The position numbers were made by a program, and so were the translations under genes. 64,000 nucleotides of DNA, taken from Brassica napus (taxonomy: Eukaryota; Streptophyta; Magnoliopsida; Brassicales; Brassicaceae). This document shows, piece by piece, positions 11,533 through 23,429 of the stretch. The notes beneath the pieces were generated by a model. That model ran no database searches. It saw only the letters and a list, made by a program, of their open reading frames with translations, and was not told where the DNA came from. The stretch spans positions 60,377,452 to 60,441,451 of the forward strand of contig NC_063447.1 in the NCBI RefSeq assembly GCF_020379485.1, written 5' to 3'. How positions within the stretch are numbered: position 1 is the first letter of the stretch; every line of letters starts with the position of its first letter.

Positions 11533-14500
11533 TTAATCGGATTCATCGACATTCTCGTCATCACTTGAAACATCATCATTTACATGAAACTCGTCTTCAA
11601 CAGCTTCCTCCGTGGGATCTTCGGTAAGATCTTCATACTCGTGATTATGCGGATCAATGAGAAGGATGTCATCAATTTCTTGTTCAGGTTCATGAACTTC
11701 ATTTATTTGTTCTTCTTGCAATGGTGGTTCTTCTCCTACGATGATTCGTCCTCGAGGTGTAACTTTGATCACGGCTAACCAATTTATACCCGACTCTCTC
11801 ATCCGTGGGTATGGAAGGAAGCTAACTTGGTCTGCTTGTGAAGCTAAGATGAAGGGCTCGAATTTGTTGTACCTCCGGCCACCGTTGACATCTACTACAC
11901 CGAATTTGTTCAACCGAACACCTCTATTGACGACGGGGTCGAACCATTCACACTTGAAGAGGACGCATTTTAGCTTCAATATCCCTGGGAATTCGACTTC
12001 AATAATCTCCGTCAAGATTCCGTAGAAATCTGTTTCTCCTTTCACACAAATTCCATAGTTACTGGTTGCCCGCTGTTTACCATACTCATATGTGTGAAAA
12101 GTATAGCCTCGTGTGAAATACATCTGTGATGTGGTGACCTTTACAAGTGGAGATTGAATTACTTCGTGTAACCACTTAGGATAATCTGCATCGTCGTCAT
12201 AATCAACCTATTTAAAAATAAAAAGAACGTTGAAATACAAATCATTCATGTATGAAAATTTTAAAAGTATTTGATTAATACCTGATTCTTCAACCACTTA
12301 ACAAAGTGTTGATCTTTTCTTTTGTCTACGTCACTTGTGGATATACCAGGAAATGTTTCTTTGACTTGTGAAACAAACATGCTGTAAATTCACATTTTAC
12401 ATGAATTAATCTCTCTCAATTATATAATGTATACTCAATTTAAGTTACCTTTCAAAATAACGCATCAATGGATCCTCGCAATTGAGTAGAATATAGGTGT
12501 GTGCACTATGAGCGTCTTCTTCACTCGACCACCAAACCTGTTTTGATTTCCCACCAAGTCGTCCAATCTGGCTAAAGATTTCTGGAACACCAACAACTGC
12601 ATATGTGGGCGCAACGCCACCATCATCATATCTTCTTGGAGCTCTTCTTCGGGTACGTACTTTTGACGCAAAGTAGTACGATGTGAAGTGAGAAACTTCT
12701 TCTGTCAAACTTCCAGCAATTATAGAACCTTCAACTTTGGCGAGGTTCTTTGCTTTTCCCTTCAAATATTTCATGGCTCGCTCGTACTGATACATCCATC
12801 CGTAATGTACCGGTCCACGAAGCAATGCCTCATATGGGAGGTGGATAGCTAGATGCTCCATCACGTCAAAAAAGCCTGGAGGAAATATCTTCTCCAAGTT
12901 GCACAATAAGATAGGAATGTTCTCCTGAAGCTGTTCTACGACTTCTTCTTTAAGAGTGCGTGTGCTCAAATCCCTGAAAAATGCTCCAATGCCTATTCCA
13001 AAAACAATTAAACACATTGTTAGTCAAATACTATTATTGTAAACTAAACCAATTTAATATTATTGTCCTATTGTAAACTACCTGCAAGTGCTTCATGTAC
13101 GTTTGTTGGAAGTAGCTCCGCAAATGCAAATGGCAGAAGTCGTTGCATAAAGACATGACAATCATGACTCTTCATCCCGGAGAACTTTTGACCCTTTTCA
13201 ACACATCTTGAAAGATTTGAAACATACCCATCAGGGAACTTCACTTCTGATGCCACCCAATTGAACAAAACCGACTTTTTTTCTGAAGACAATCTAAAAA
13301 TTGGAACGGGAACTTGGCCATTGCTTTTTATATGTAACTCACTTCTTGAGCAAATATCCGGCAAGTCCAACCTCGATTTTATGTTGTCTTTTGTCTTCCC
13401 TGGGACATTCAATATTGTATTCATGATGTTCTCAAAGAAATTCTTCTCTATATGCATCACATCAAGGTTGTGGCGCAGAAGAAGATCCTTCCAATATGGT
13501 AACTCCCAAAATATACTCTTCTTGTGCCAGTTGTGATGAACACCGTAAGAATCAGGCATATTACGAGGGACATGCCAATTACCACCCCAGCGAACTGTTT
13601 CGTTAGCTCCGTAGTAGTCGATTTGCGCTTCAATTTGTTCTCCAGTTAGATATGGAGGAGGAGTGTCTCTCACAACCTTTTTGTGCCTAAACAAATTCTT
13701 GTTTCTTCGGTACGGATGGCCAACTGGAAGAAATCGACGGTGACAATCGAACCAACTTGTCTTTCTACCATTCTTCAGTTGAAATGCATCTGTCGTTCCA
13801 TTACAATATGGACAAGCTAATCTCCCATGTGTAGTCCATCCAGACAACATCCCATAGGCAGGAAAGTCACTTATGGTCCACAAAAGCATAGCTCGCATCG
13901 TAAAATTCTTCTTCGTTGAGCAGTCATACGTCCTCACCCCTGTTGACCACAAATCCTTCAACTCTTTTATCAGTGGTTGTAGGAAAACATCAAGTGACCT
14001 TTTTGGATGCTTCGGACCGGGTATTAATATGGTCAAGAATAAAAACTCCTGTTGCATGCACATCTCCGGTGGCAGGTTGTATGGCGTAAGAAAGACAGGC
14101 CACAATGAATATTGTCTCCCTGACATTCCAAATGGACTAAATCCATCTGTGCATAATCCGAGGTACACATTCCGGCTATTGCTAGCGAAATTCGGATGTA
14201 CTTTGTTAAAATGTTTCCAGGCTCTTGCATCTGATGGATGAGTCATCTCACCATCCGTCTGAGTATGCTCGGCATGCCACCTCATCTTTCCAGCAGTCTG
14301 CTCCGATTGGTACAATCTTTTCAATCTATCTGTAATTGGTAGGTACCACATCCTTTGGTACGGTACCCTATTACGTCCCCTTCCTTGCGGCTTGAATCGT
14401 GGTTTCTTGCAGAATCGACATTCTTCCAACTTCTCATCATCTCCCCAGTAGATCATGCAGTTGTCGATGCAAACATCTATCATCTCCGAAGGCAACCCAA

Positions 14501-15194
14501 GACTATAAACCAGTTTCTGAATCTCATAATAAGAATCAGCAGACTCATTGTCTTCCGGCAAATACTCTTTAAATAAATCTGCCCATTCGTTCATGCAACT
14601 TTCAGGTAGATTGTGATCAGTTTTAATATTCATCATTCTAGCAGCCAATGACAATTTAGAGAGACCTTCTCTACAACCACTGTAAAGTGGTTGATTTGCC
14701 GCATCTAACATTTCATAAAACTTTTTTGAATCTATGTTAGGTTCTTCATCTTCATCATCATGAGCTACGAATGCATCAGTTACCATATCATGAACCCTAT
14801 CATAATCTACCATCGGCTGATCCTCCTGATGGTAACTATGTGCATTATGCAATTGATGATCAACCGGTTCTTCTTGAAAGTTGCTATTACTACTACTAGC
14901 TTCATTCTGATCATAACTATAACCTTCTCCATGTTGAAACCAGATATAATAATTTTGCGTGAAACCTCTATTTACTAAATGCTTCCAAACATTTTCACGA
15001 TTTGCCAACTTTGAATTGTTACATTTCCTACAAGGACAGAATATTTTACCGCTTTCTTGGGCGAGCGGTGTAGAATCTGCTTGATGCATAAAACGCTCCA
15101 ACCCAGCAAGATATTCTTTCGTCACTCTCCCGTTAGCATCTCTATGCATATACATCCACCTCCGCAACTCGAAAATATTTCCCAAGCCCGACAT
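11533..15194 (-). CDS. TNP2-type CACTA transposase
   Basis: Four exons (complement of 13082-15194, 12449-12992, 12282-12381 and 11533-12207) give 1,143 codons plus stop with every junction in phase. I chose the ATG at 15194 (MSGLGNIFELRRWMY) because the codon opening the frame further upstream is GTG. The order matches plant En/Spm transposases: an N-terminal Cys-rich transposase-associated domain (CPCRKCNNSK), the large TNP2 catalytic region (PGPKHPKRSLDVFLQPL, GRLACPYCNG, DVMHIEKNFFENI), a DUF4218-like part (HLAIHLPYEALLRGPVHYGW) and a DUF4216-like acidic C-terminus. It catalyses excision and insertion of the element. No stop or frameshift is seen, so it may be functional. Confidence 0.88.
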
Positions 15195-15723
15195 TTTTTT
15201 CACGTTTTTTTTCTTGTTGGTGTGCTTAAAATTATGTTCAAACCTCCATATATATAGAAAATTTTCGAATCTGGTAGTTGAATTTTGCTAGGAATTTACG
15301 ACGAAAAATTAGGTTGGTGGCAAAAAAAACGTGTTAAGTTGGTGGATTTCTCGTTCATTCCTCGTAAGTTATTTCCTCGTAAAAATCATGCTAAAATTAC
15401 GACGAATTTGCGACGAAACACATTTTTCTCGGAAAAACCACGTCAACTTACGACGATTCTACGAGGAAAAGCTTTACTCGGTATTTTACAAGGCCATTAC
15501 GAGGAAACTTTATTTCCTCGCAATTTCATCGTTAAGTCATCGTAATTTCACGAGGAATAGTTTTCCTCGTTAAATTTCCTTGCTAAAACTATGTTTTCTT
15601 GTAGTGCTACACATATAACAAAAAAACAATTATAAAAATATAAATGTTATAAATATAATATGTTATAAAATAATATTTTTAGAAAGTTAGTTTCGTACTT
15701 TGAAAACGCGGATCAAAATCTAG

Positions 15724-18124
15724 TATTTTTTATATTTTGAGAAACTACAACCTCTTATAGGTGCCGTCGTTCTAGTCTTCTATTGTTCTTACGAAAATCT
15801 AAACACTTATTATTAATAGTGTGCTTTACACTATTATTGTTGTTATACTGTTTTCACTAGGTATTGTCATCGAAAGACATGCAACAGAGGAGTCTGCACG
15901 GTCAAAAATGTTGAGGCCTATATAGAAAATAGATATAGCTATGATACTAAGTGGTTTTGATCAAACAAAAATTATAAACTAAGGGAAGTTTATGACATGT
16001 CATTAAATATGTGAATATTACGTAGGTCTCTTTGTTTTTATTTTCTTTGCAACCTTACTTTTCTGATTTTTTTTTCGGAAGAATACAAACGGTTCTAATG
16101 AAAAGAAGACAAGATTGACTAACTATGTTTTAGTTTGCACAACATTTTGAGTCCAGCTTCATATTCCAATAAATCTAAATTGACTAAATGATGGATAGCT
16201 TTTAGCAAGCCTATTTAGAACTATAAATTAGATTCAAATAATTTAACTCCACTGATAAAATCCAATAAAATAAAATTATTTAATGTATAATCAGGAAATT
16301 CAAACAGTATAAATATAGATATAGCATGGCACTAAATGTGAAAACTCATCGTTTTAAAACTATAAAGTACTTATAAATATATTTCAAAGTAGGTTTATGA
16401 AACTAATCATTTATTTTTAAAATATGGGTAAAAATAAAACTTAAAATATTATAAAATGGTTCAACTAAATAGATTTTTTTTTTTAATTTTATTATAATTA
16501 ATATATGACCATATATTATTTTAAAATTATATAAAATTTATAAATTAACGTAATATAAATTAAATTTAAAATAATTATTTTCTTAAACTAAACTATTATA
16601 ATTCCGTTCAAAATTAAGATCATACATTATAATACATATTAAACCTATATATTCAGTTTGTCTTGAAAATTATTCTTCATAAGCTCAGTCGACTAATATA
16701 TCTCCCTCAAAAAAGAAAAGTACATACACATAAACTGTAAAAAGAAAAGTTAAACTTTTAACATACACATAAAACGTAAAAAAGAAAAGTTAAACTTTTA
16801 CATATAATAAATGATGGTTTTAACAAATTAGATGTCATCTATAAAAAATTGTATTTATCAATTAAAAAATAATTATGTTCTTTTAAAGTACGGATCAAAA
16901 TCTAGTAATGTAATTAAAAAACTCGCATTATAAAATAAAATATAGACCTCGTGCACGATCTCGAGTTGCAGTGTCTGCAATAATACAGATATGGAAACGC
17001 AGCAAGTGGTTATAAATGGAAAATTCAGCTCATCTGATCTCCAACTAACCAATAGTTTTAAGAGAAAAGGGATCATCATAGCATCATTTGGTCGAAGGAA
17101 TGGAATAAATAACAATATATGGATTAGGGTTTAGGAATTACTTTAGTTGAGGCCGGTTACGGACAAAATGTTTCATCTTTTTACGTGTAGCCAACAAACA
17201 TGTTTCAATTTCCCGAAACCCATCACGTTTAAGCTTTATGCACTTCGAGAGTTCTTGTGCATGTTATATATTGGGAGAATTCTAATTCCCAAACTCATTT
17301 CTAAAATAATATTATTACCAGATAATATTTATCTACCTTGATGTTTCTCTTGAACTTTATGTATGTGGCTAATTTTTCCGATAAACGAATCCACGTTAAC
17401 TTAATCTATACGTTTCATTTATATAACTTCTAGTGAGATAAGAGTTTTGAAAATGCAAAGTTTAAGAGTTTTTAAAAGGCATGTTATGAGATTAGTTTCA
17501 ACTTTAACTCAAAGTCTCAAACAGAATCAAGTGTTGGTCCATGTCCCCCCTCTCGGAAACTGGGGTTTTTTAGCTTTCTTTTACTATTGGTGCGCATTGA
17601 ACAAAGTGATGAGTGTGTATTGGGGTTCACACCTCCTCCGCCAATCACTTTTTTCCAAATATGGATTGGTTTGACTCGAAAGTGCTTTTCCATTTTTGGT
17701 ATAAAGAGCCATTTTCTCTAACTAAATGCAAATCTATTGTTCAAAAGTTTAGTGTAGATAAATGAATCTAGTGATACAGTATAATGAGAACTTATAAACT
17801 TTTCTTTTCTTTTTATGTGACCAATAAAATGAAGTGTTGTGGACATAAAGATTTATATTGTTATACACTACTGATTGCCAAGACTGAATATATAGCATAC
17901 TTGTGTTCGTAAACTGATTCTTACGCAACAAATTGATGATAGAACATGCAAGACCCAAGAAATAATTAAACTACAAAATTGTATTTTCTAAAAGTACACA
18001 CAATCTAACCATACTCTGACAATCAATATGCAGGTTCTTCGGCTCCAGTTTATGTTTTTCTAAAAATATTACTTTTTTTCTTTTTACATTTTGGTATAGC
18101 TATGAGATTAATCTAGTGGGTATC
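15724..18124. other. Helitron remnant and AT-rich intergenic DNA
   Basis: 15724-16905 is AT-rich, non-coding and ends in a Helitron-type terminus. 16906-18124 has no gene that I can support. Short open frames at 17147-17341 and 17447-17674 show no recognisable domain. Confidence 0.5.
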
Positions 18125-18127
18125 TAA

Positions 18128-18649
18128 GAGCATGTTCAACGCGTAGAACCGCTAAAAGATGCTAAAAGAAGAAAAATATTAATATTATAATAATAATTTA
18201 TTTGTTTTTTTATTTTTCTGTAAAAGAAGAACCAATAACTGAATATCATGTATATGAGTTGTGTTAGGGCAGCATTAACTGGAGATCTTAGCTGGGTTCT
18301 AAGCAAAAAAAAGTGTGTGTGGGCTCCACCAATTTTTTAAAAACCGCATGTTATAGTTACCAATTAAGAGGCGATTGTTGCTGAGTTCTTGTATTGTTCG
18401 TGAGCCCCACTGACACGTGGCGGCCCGCGATTGGTTAGTTTTTAATTTTTTTTTAATTTAAATTAGAAAAATAAAAAAAATAATAATAATAAGAACCCCA
18501 AATGAGGTTTTAGGGTTAATGGTGCTCTAAGAAACGTATCTTAAAGTTGTTATTTAAAAAACATTATCATTTCTCTTTCCTATCTTCTCATTATTTTTAA
18601 TTGGCTTATCTTAAGAAATTGTGTTAAGAACCCTGGGCTAAACATGTTC
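18128..18649. mobile_element. Harbinger-like MITE (GAGCATGTTCA ends)
   Basis: The ends GAGCATGTTCA and, read inward from the right, GAACATGTTTA match at 9 of 11 positions and are flanked by a perfect TAA duplication (18125-18127 and 18650-18652). A 3-bp TAA/TTA duplication with GAGCAT-type ends is characteristic of PIF/Harbinger MITEs. It contains a second element at 18267-18527. Confidence 0.7.
18267..18527. mobile_element. MITE nested inside the previous one
   Basis: The ends GGGCAGCATTAAC and GAGCACCATTAAC (inward) match at 11 of 13 positions, next to TTA on the left and TAA on the right. The interior block around cactgacacgtggcggcccgcgattgg recurs in altered form in the element at 29017-29271, so both belong to one dispersed family. 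Confidence 0.65.
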
Positions 18650-18652
18650 TAA

Positions 18653-19605
18653 TCTACTCTACTCTACTAGATTTTGCCTTAATCCCAGACGGCAGGACGA
18701 TTCGACCCTCTAAACATAAACGACACGCTGTGTTTTCTCGAATTCAAGAAACGGCATACACGTGAAATCCAGATGGTAGTTAAAGAGCCAATAGCTTGCG
18801 GTCCACTAAGGCCTAAAATTAGCCCATTTTAGTTTCTTCATCCCAAAAACAGAAACAAAAAAAAAAAAAACCGGAGAATTACACAGGAAGGAAGGAAGGA
18901 AGGATCAGCAAGCTCTGGAGCTTTGAAGATTCAATTTCTTTCTTTTTTTTTTTGTTCATCGTAGATGTCGTGTTACCCCTTCGCGTTCTGATTTGGTAAC
19001 GATCCGTATAATCTCCTTTGCTAATGTTTGAATCGTATTTTTTTTTCTCGATTTTTCTGTGTATTGTTTGCGAATTTTTCCCGTCTGTAGTAAAATGTAT
19101 TGAGAATGAATCTTGAATTTGATTATTCATAGAATTGTTACTACACGAGCTGCTGATTGTGAAAGTTGTGTGTTGGTATAAATTTGTATTATCGATCTCA
19201 CTCTGAAAATTCTGAAAGATTTGTTTATATGTTTCAATAAGTGTTTCTTGAAGGCTTTTTGTTGCTGCATTGTCTTTTGATCTGGTTTTGGTTTTGGACC
19301 TTGGCATGGTTTAAACCTTAAAGTTTTTATCTTTTTTCAGGTCCGTTTGTTTCGGTTTTGTGGGATTGAGATCAGTCTTTAAGTTTTTTTTGTTGCTTCA
19401 TTGTCTTTGCTCTGGTTTTGGTTTGGATCTTTCTGTGTCTTGGCATGGCTTAAACTTTGAAATTTACTATATTTTTCAGGTCCGTTTGTTTCGGTTTTGG
19501 TGGGATTGAGATCAGTCTAATCTATTTCTGCTGAGCGTTTCTTGATATCTCAAGACTCGGTTCTGAGATGAAAGTGGTGTAGCATTTTTCAACTGCTCCA
19601 AGAAA
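18653..19605 (+). promoter_or_regulatory. ATG18c promoter and 5' untranslated region with intron
   Basis: A plausible 5' UTR exon ends at 18995 before a GTAACG donor. The intron would end at AG 19339-19340 or at the duplicated AG 19478-19479. A short-repeat run (gaaggaaggaagga) lies at 18887-18903. No other gene is seen. Confidence 0.5.
19255..19518 (+). repeat. Tandem duplication covering the ATG18c 5' UTR splice acceptor
   Basis: 19255-19377 and 19384-19518 are near-identical units. Each carries the same polypyrimidine tract, a ttttcag|gtccgtttg acceptor and the following exon bases through gggattgagatcagtct. The leader therefore has two nearly identical 3' splice sites 139 bases apart. 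Confidence 0.8.
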
Positions 19606-21405
19606 ATGAGTTCAACCGCTTCGAGTCCCCAAAGAGTCCTGCAACCAGGTGGTTATAATGGTAATGACTCTCGAACCAGCAGCACTTCTAGTTCTTTTCT
19701 GCGTCCAGAGTTAGAATCCAGCGAAACCGAAGAAGCAGAGCTAGTTTCTGTCTCCTGGAACCAGGACTCCAGTTGTTTCGCTGCTGGAACAAGTCATGGC
19801 TTCCGCATATACAACTGCGAGCCTTTCAAAGAAACTTTCAGACGCGACCTGAAGAACGGTGGTTTCAGAATCGTGGAGATGCTTTTCCGAAGCAACATCT
19901 TGGCCCTTGTTGGCGGTGGACCTAACTCTCAGTACCCTTCGACCAAAGTCCTGATCTGGGATGATCACCAGAGCCGCTGCATCAGTGAATTTTCTTTTAG
20001 GTCTGAGATTCGTGCGGTGAAGTTAAGTAGGGATTGGATTGTTGTTGTTCTTGAGCATAAGATATACGTCTACAGTTTCGTGGACCTGAGGCTTCTTCTT
20101 CAGATTGAAACTCACGCGAATCCGAGAGGATTGTGCTGCCTTTCTCATGACTCGGATACGTCTGTGCTGGCTTGCCCTGGTTTACTTCGAGGAGAGATTC
20201 GAGTTGAACATTTTGGGCTTAACATGGTGCAAACCGTAAATGCGCATGACGCTAGTATTGCGTGTATGACCTTGACGCTTGATGGTTTGTTGCTCGCAAC
20301 TGCTAGTACAAAGGGCACACTTATTAGAATCTTCAACACAATGGACGGAACTCGTTTGCAAGAGGTAAGAGTAAACAAATAAAAATTTGATTTATCCTTG
20401 CTGAATACTTTTCCTTGCCGTCTGAGTGAATATTGATCACTACATCATTTGATGTTAACAGGTAAGAAGAGGAGTAGACAGAGCAGATATTTATAGCATT
20501 GCGCTTTCACCGAACGTGCAGTGGCTGGCAGTATCAAGCGACAAGGGGACTGTTCACATTTTCTCTCTTAGAGTTAGGGTAGTTGGGGAGGATTCTGATT
20601 CCACTGAGAGTGCAGCTCTCTTGACTCAACAAACTTATTCTAATTCTCTGCAAGGCCTTGTTTCTCCAGCCACTGGTACCAACCCCGGTTCGTCATTGTC
20701 TTTTATGAGAGGTAAGCAAAAGATTAATGTCGCATGAAATATGATGTCTTGCTGCTTCTTAGAGTTGCTTATGGAACAGAAGAAGGAAACGAATAATTGT
20801 TCATTATTTTCTCATGAAATGCCTAAGAAAAGATTGTTTGATTCCTAAAAAGTGAAAACTAACTGTGTGGCAACATTTGACTATCTAGTAGCTCTAAGTC
20901 CAAAGATCTGTGCCCTTTATAGTAGCATTTTAATCCGTTTATGCATCATTAATGTTATTCGTTTGCCCTCTATTGTGGAGTGCTCTGTGAAACCTTGACT
21001 AGTCATTGCCTCTTTCTTACCTAACATGTAGACTCTTTGTTGCAGGTGTTCTACCAAAGTATTTCAGCTCGGAATGGTCATTTGCACAGTTCCATGTATC
21101 AGAAGTCACACAATTCTTCGCAGCATTTGGCAGTCACAACACGGTTGCTATTACCGGCATGGATGGAAGGTAATAATAATCCCATTCTGATTTCTCTTAG
21201 AATATTCACTTTGCTGGATTCATCACACTTACCAATAAACCAGAGAAATGTCACTATAATCACCCTCAGATCTCTGCTCAGTACTGACTCTTGTTTTATT
21301 GGGGCTCACAGTTTCTACAGATGCAGCTTTGATCCTGTGAATGGGGGAGAGATGGTGCAGCTTGAACATATCCACTTTCTAAAGACTGATAACCGCCCAA
21401 GATAA
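19606..21405 (+). CDS. ATG18C: Autophagy-related protein ATG18c (PROPPIN)
   Basis: Four exons (19606-20364, 20462-20711, 21046-21169 and 21312-21405) give a 408-residue protein. It is a seven-bladed WD40-type propeller of the PROPPIN/WIPI family. The phosphoinositide-binding motif, FRRG or LRRG in most members, reads VRRG at residues 254-257, exactly at the first exon junction. The sequence from [15 protein letters not shown] through SILVLSRDW-like blades to the C-terminal [14 protein letters not shown] matches Arabidopsis ATG18c. ATG18 binds PI3P on the forming phagophore with ATG2 and is needed for autophagosome growth. Its position right of MIR319 and left of the SCAB gene supports At2g40810 orthology. 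No defects are seen. Confidence 0.92.
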
Positions 21406-21851
21406 GTCAAAATCATTTAAGCCTTTGTACATAACCATGTCTATGTAAATAGATTTGGTTGAGACTGCATATGATTTGATTCATTGGATATTTTCTACTT
21501 TGGATGAAGGACCTGCATTATATTGATTGGGACTGTGTACGTAGCTACATATCAAGATTTATACATAGCTACAATGTTTTAGATAATCTCAGTGTGCATA
21601 ATCAGATGATGAAAAGTTAATACACAAATTCTTTATAATTTTTTTTTTCATTTTTATTACATTAATCATGAATGAAACAAACTTCTCTTCTTTTATTTCA
21701 TAGGAACAAATCTTGATTACAATCTCACACTAATAAAAACTAAACCAATCAAATCAAATCAGAAAATGCCAACCAACTTAACACACACAAAATGTGCTTC
21801 CTGCCTAAAACTACGCAGCAAACACTTTTAGGATTTCTTCATCATAAGCTC

Positions 21852-23398
21852 TAATCGTCTGGACCAACCAGAGTGACCTGCATGATTTCAAAAGTGGTTG
21901 CTCACAACAGAACTTTTCCACAAGAGTGAATGTATCTTCAGAGAAGTAAGGCTTAACAAGAATAGAATCAGAAAACATATTGGATTCAGTTAGATTTACT
22001 CACACTGCAATCATATGCATATTTCCGGGAGAGAACAATGGCTGCATTGCGTTCTTGCTCTGACTCGAAAGTTAGTAAGAAACTCAGTCCCTTTCTTGGT
22101 TGCCAGAACAATGCCTTTGCAGGAACATTTGCAGTGTCTCTCACTCCACACAGCTGAAAAAAGTTACCCAACCATTTAAGAAAGAAGCTTTAGCTTTGAT
22201 ACAACCAAGGAGGCAGAGAGTGAACAAAAGCAACAGCCACAGGCTATAGATTACCTGCATGGAGTTTGAATATATTTCTCTAGCTTTTGTGATCCATCCT
22301 CTGGACAGCTTTATCCTCGTCTTTCCAACAGTAAAAACGTGGGATCTTGACGCATGTTCTTGCCCATTCATCTGTGATATAACCACCTGAAAAGAAGTGC
22401 AACATGTCAACTTACTTTAGTACAAGAACACAAAGTATAACTTCAGAAATTGTAACCATACTGTGAATTCACTGTTGGATTTGCGCAGGAGTGTTTCAAC
22501 ACGTGATTGCAAGCCAGCAGCTGTATAAAATTGTGATCAAATTAGCCATTATATTTTGAAGATTACTCCATTATAATCTGTAAGGTAACACCAACCAGTA
22601 TTAATAGGACCAACGGTTGCAACAGTGAATCTCTGGTCGTTAGAAAGAATGTCTGCTTGTATTACCCTCCCAACATCATACGGTTCGGGAGCATATACCG
22701 ATCGGTTGGCACCTGAGATGGACAACATGAAACCTTCTCAAGCTAACAAAGATAAACAATCTATAAATATGCGAATGCCAATACCAGAGATAGCTTCTCT
22801 TCGACTAGACTCAGATGCTGCACGGTACCACTGGACTGAACATTTGGAAACATCTGAAGCACTCTCTGAGGAGGCACGTATTCTTAGACACGAGCCAAGA
22901 CTTTGTGCACCATCAAGAACATACGGACATGACTTGGACCCTTCCACTCTCTTGATTCTTCCTATCTATGGATATATTTAAGAATTAAGAGAAAGATAGC
23001 TCTAGCAATATGTATGATGAAAGATGCAAAGACTTAAATGTATACCCCTCTTTGAAGTTTAACTGAATATGCAGACTTCTCTTCAATTTGACTCTTTAAA
23101 TCACGAAGCTCATGTTTCATGCCCATAACCTATAGTATACACCATTCAGTTTATAAAATAGATAGAAAGTCTCATGTGATACATTTACTCTATCTGTTTC
23201 AAAATAATGCATATTCTAGATTTTTCACAAATATTATTAAAACATTAAATTTTGAGTGAATTGGCTAGATACTAAATACATATTTTTGTGATTATCTATT
23301 TATCATAATTCTAAACCAGTAAAAATTCAGTAAATGCAATTAATTTGTTTAGTTTTACAATTAATCACTATTAGTTGATAAAAATGCATTAAAAACAA

Positions 23399-23429
<31 letters not shown>

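Larger units (their letters stand above)
7648..15606. mobile_element. CACTA (En/Spm-type) transposon, apparently complete
   Basis: This 7,959-bp element has 15-bp perfect terminal inverted repeats, CACTACAAGAAAACA at 7648-7662 and its complement at 15592-15606. It is bounded by a perfect 3-bp target duplication CTA (7645-7647 and 15607-15609), the hallmark of CACTA elements. Both ends carry dense subterminal motifs (cgtcgt, cctcgtaa) in both orientations, the presumed binding sites for the element's own DNA-binding protein. Two genes, both on the minus strand, have uninterrupted spliced frames: a TNP2-type transposase (11533-15194) and a second protein (8259-10187). The matching duplication and intact genes suggest a recent insertion that may still be mobile. 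A (TA)n tract lies at 8945-8973. Confidence 0.93.
6797..15723 (+). mobile_element. Helitron, interrupted by the CACTA element
   Basis: The 5' end tctatactattaaagcaagc follows an A at 6796. The 3' end cgcggatcaaaatctag (15707-15723) is followed by T, consistent with Helitron insertion between A and T without target duplication. Removing the CACTA element and its duplicated CTA leaves roughly 970 bases of non-autonomous Helitron. No Rep/helicase is encoded. The 3' hairpin has decayed. Confidence 0.55.
6607..16905 (+). mobile_element. Possible outer Helitron enclosing the transposon nest
   Basis: The left side near 6607 (attattaaagcagaatctct) resembles Brassicaceae Helitron 5' ends. The right end at 16891-16905 reads cggatcaaaatctag and is followed by T, the usual CTAG-T terminus. 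Between them lie the inner Helitron and CACTA element. Pairing of these two ends is an inference: the 5' end is degenerate, and 15724-16905 is AT-rich with no coding capacity. Confidence 0.35.
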
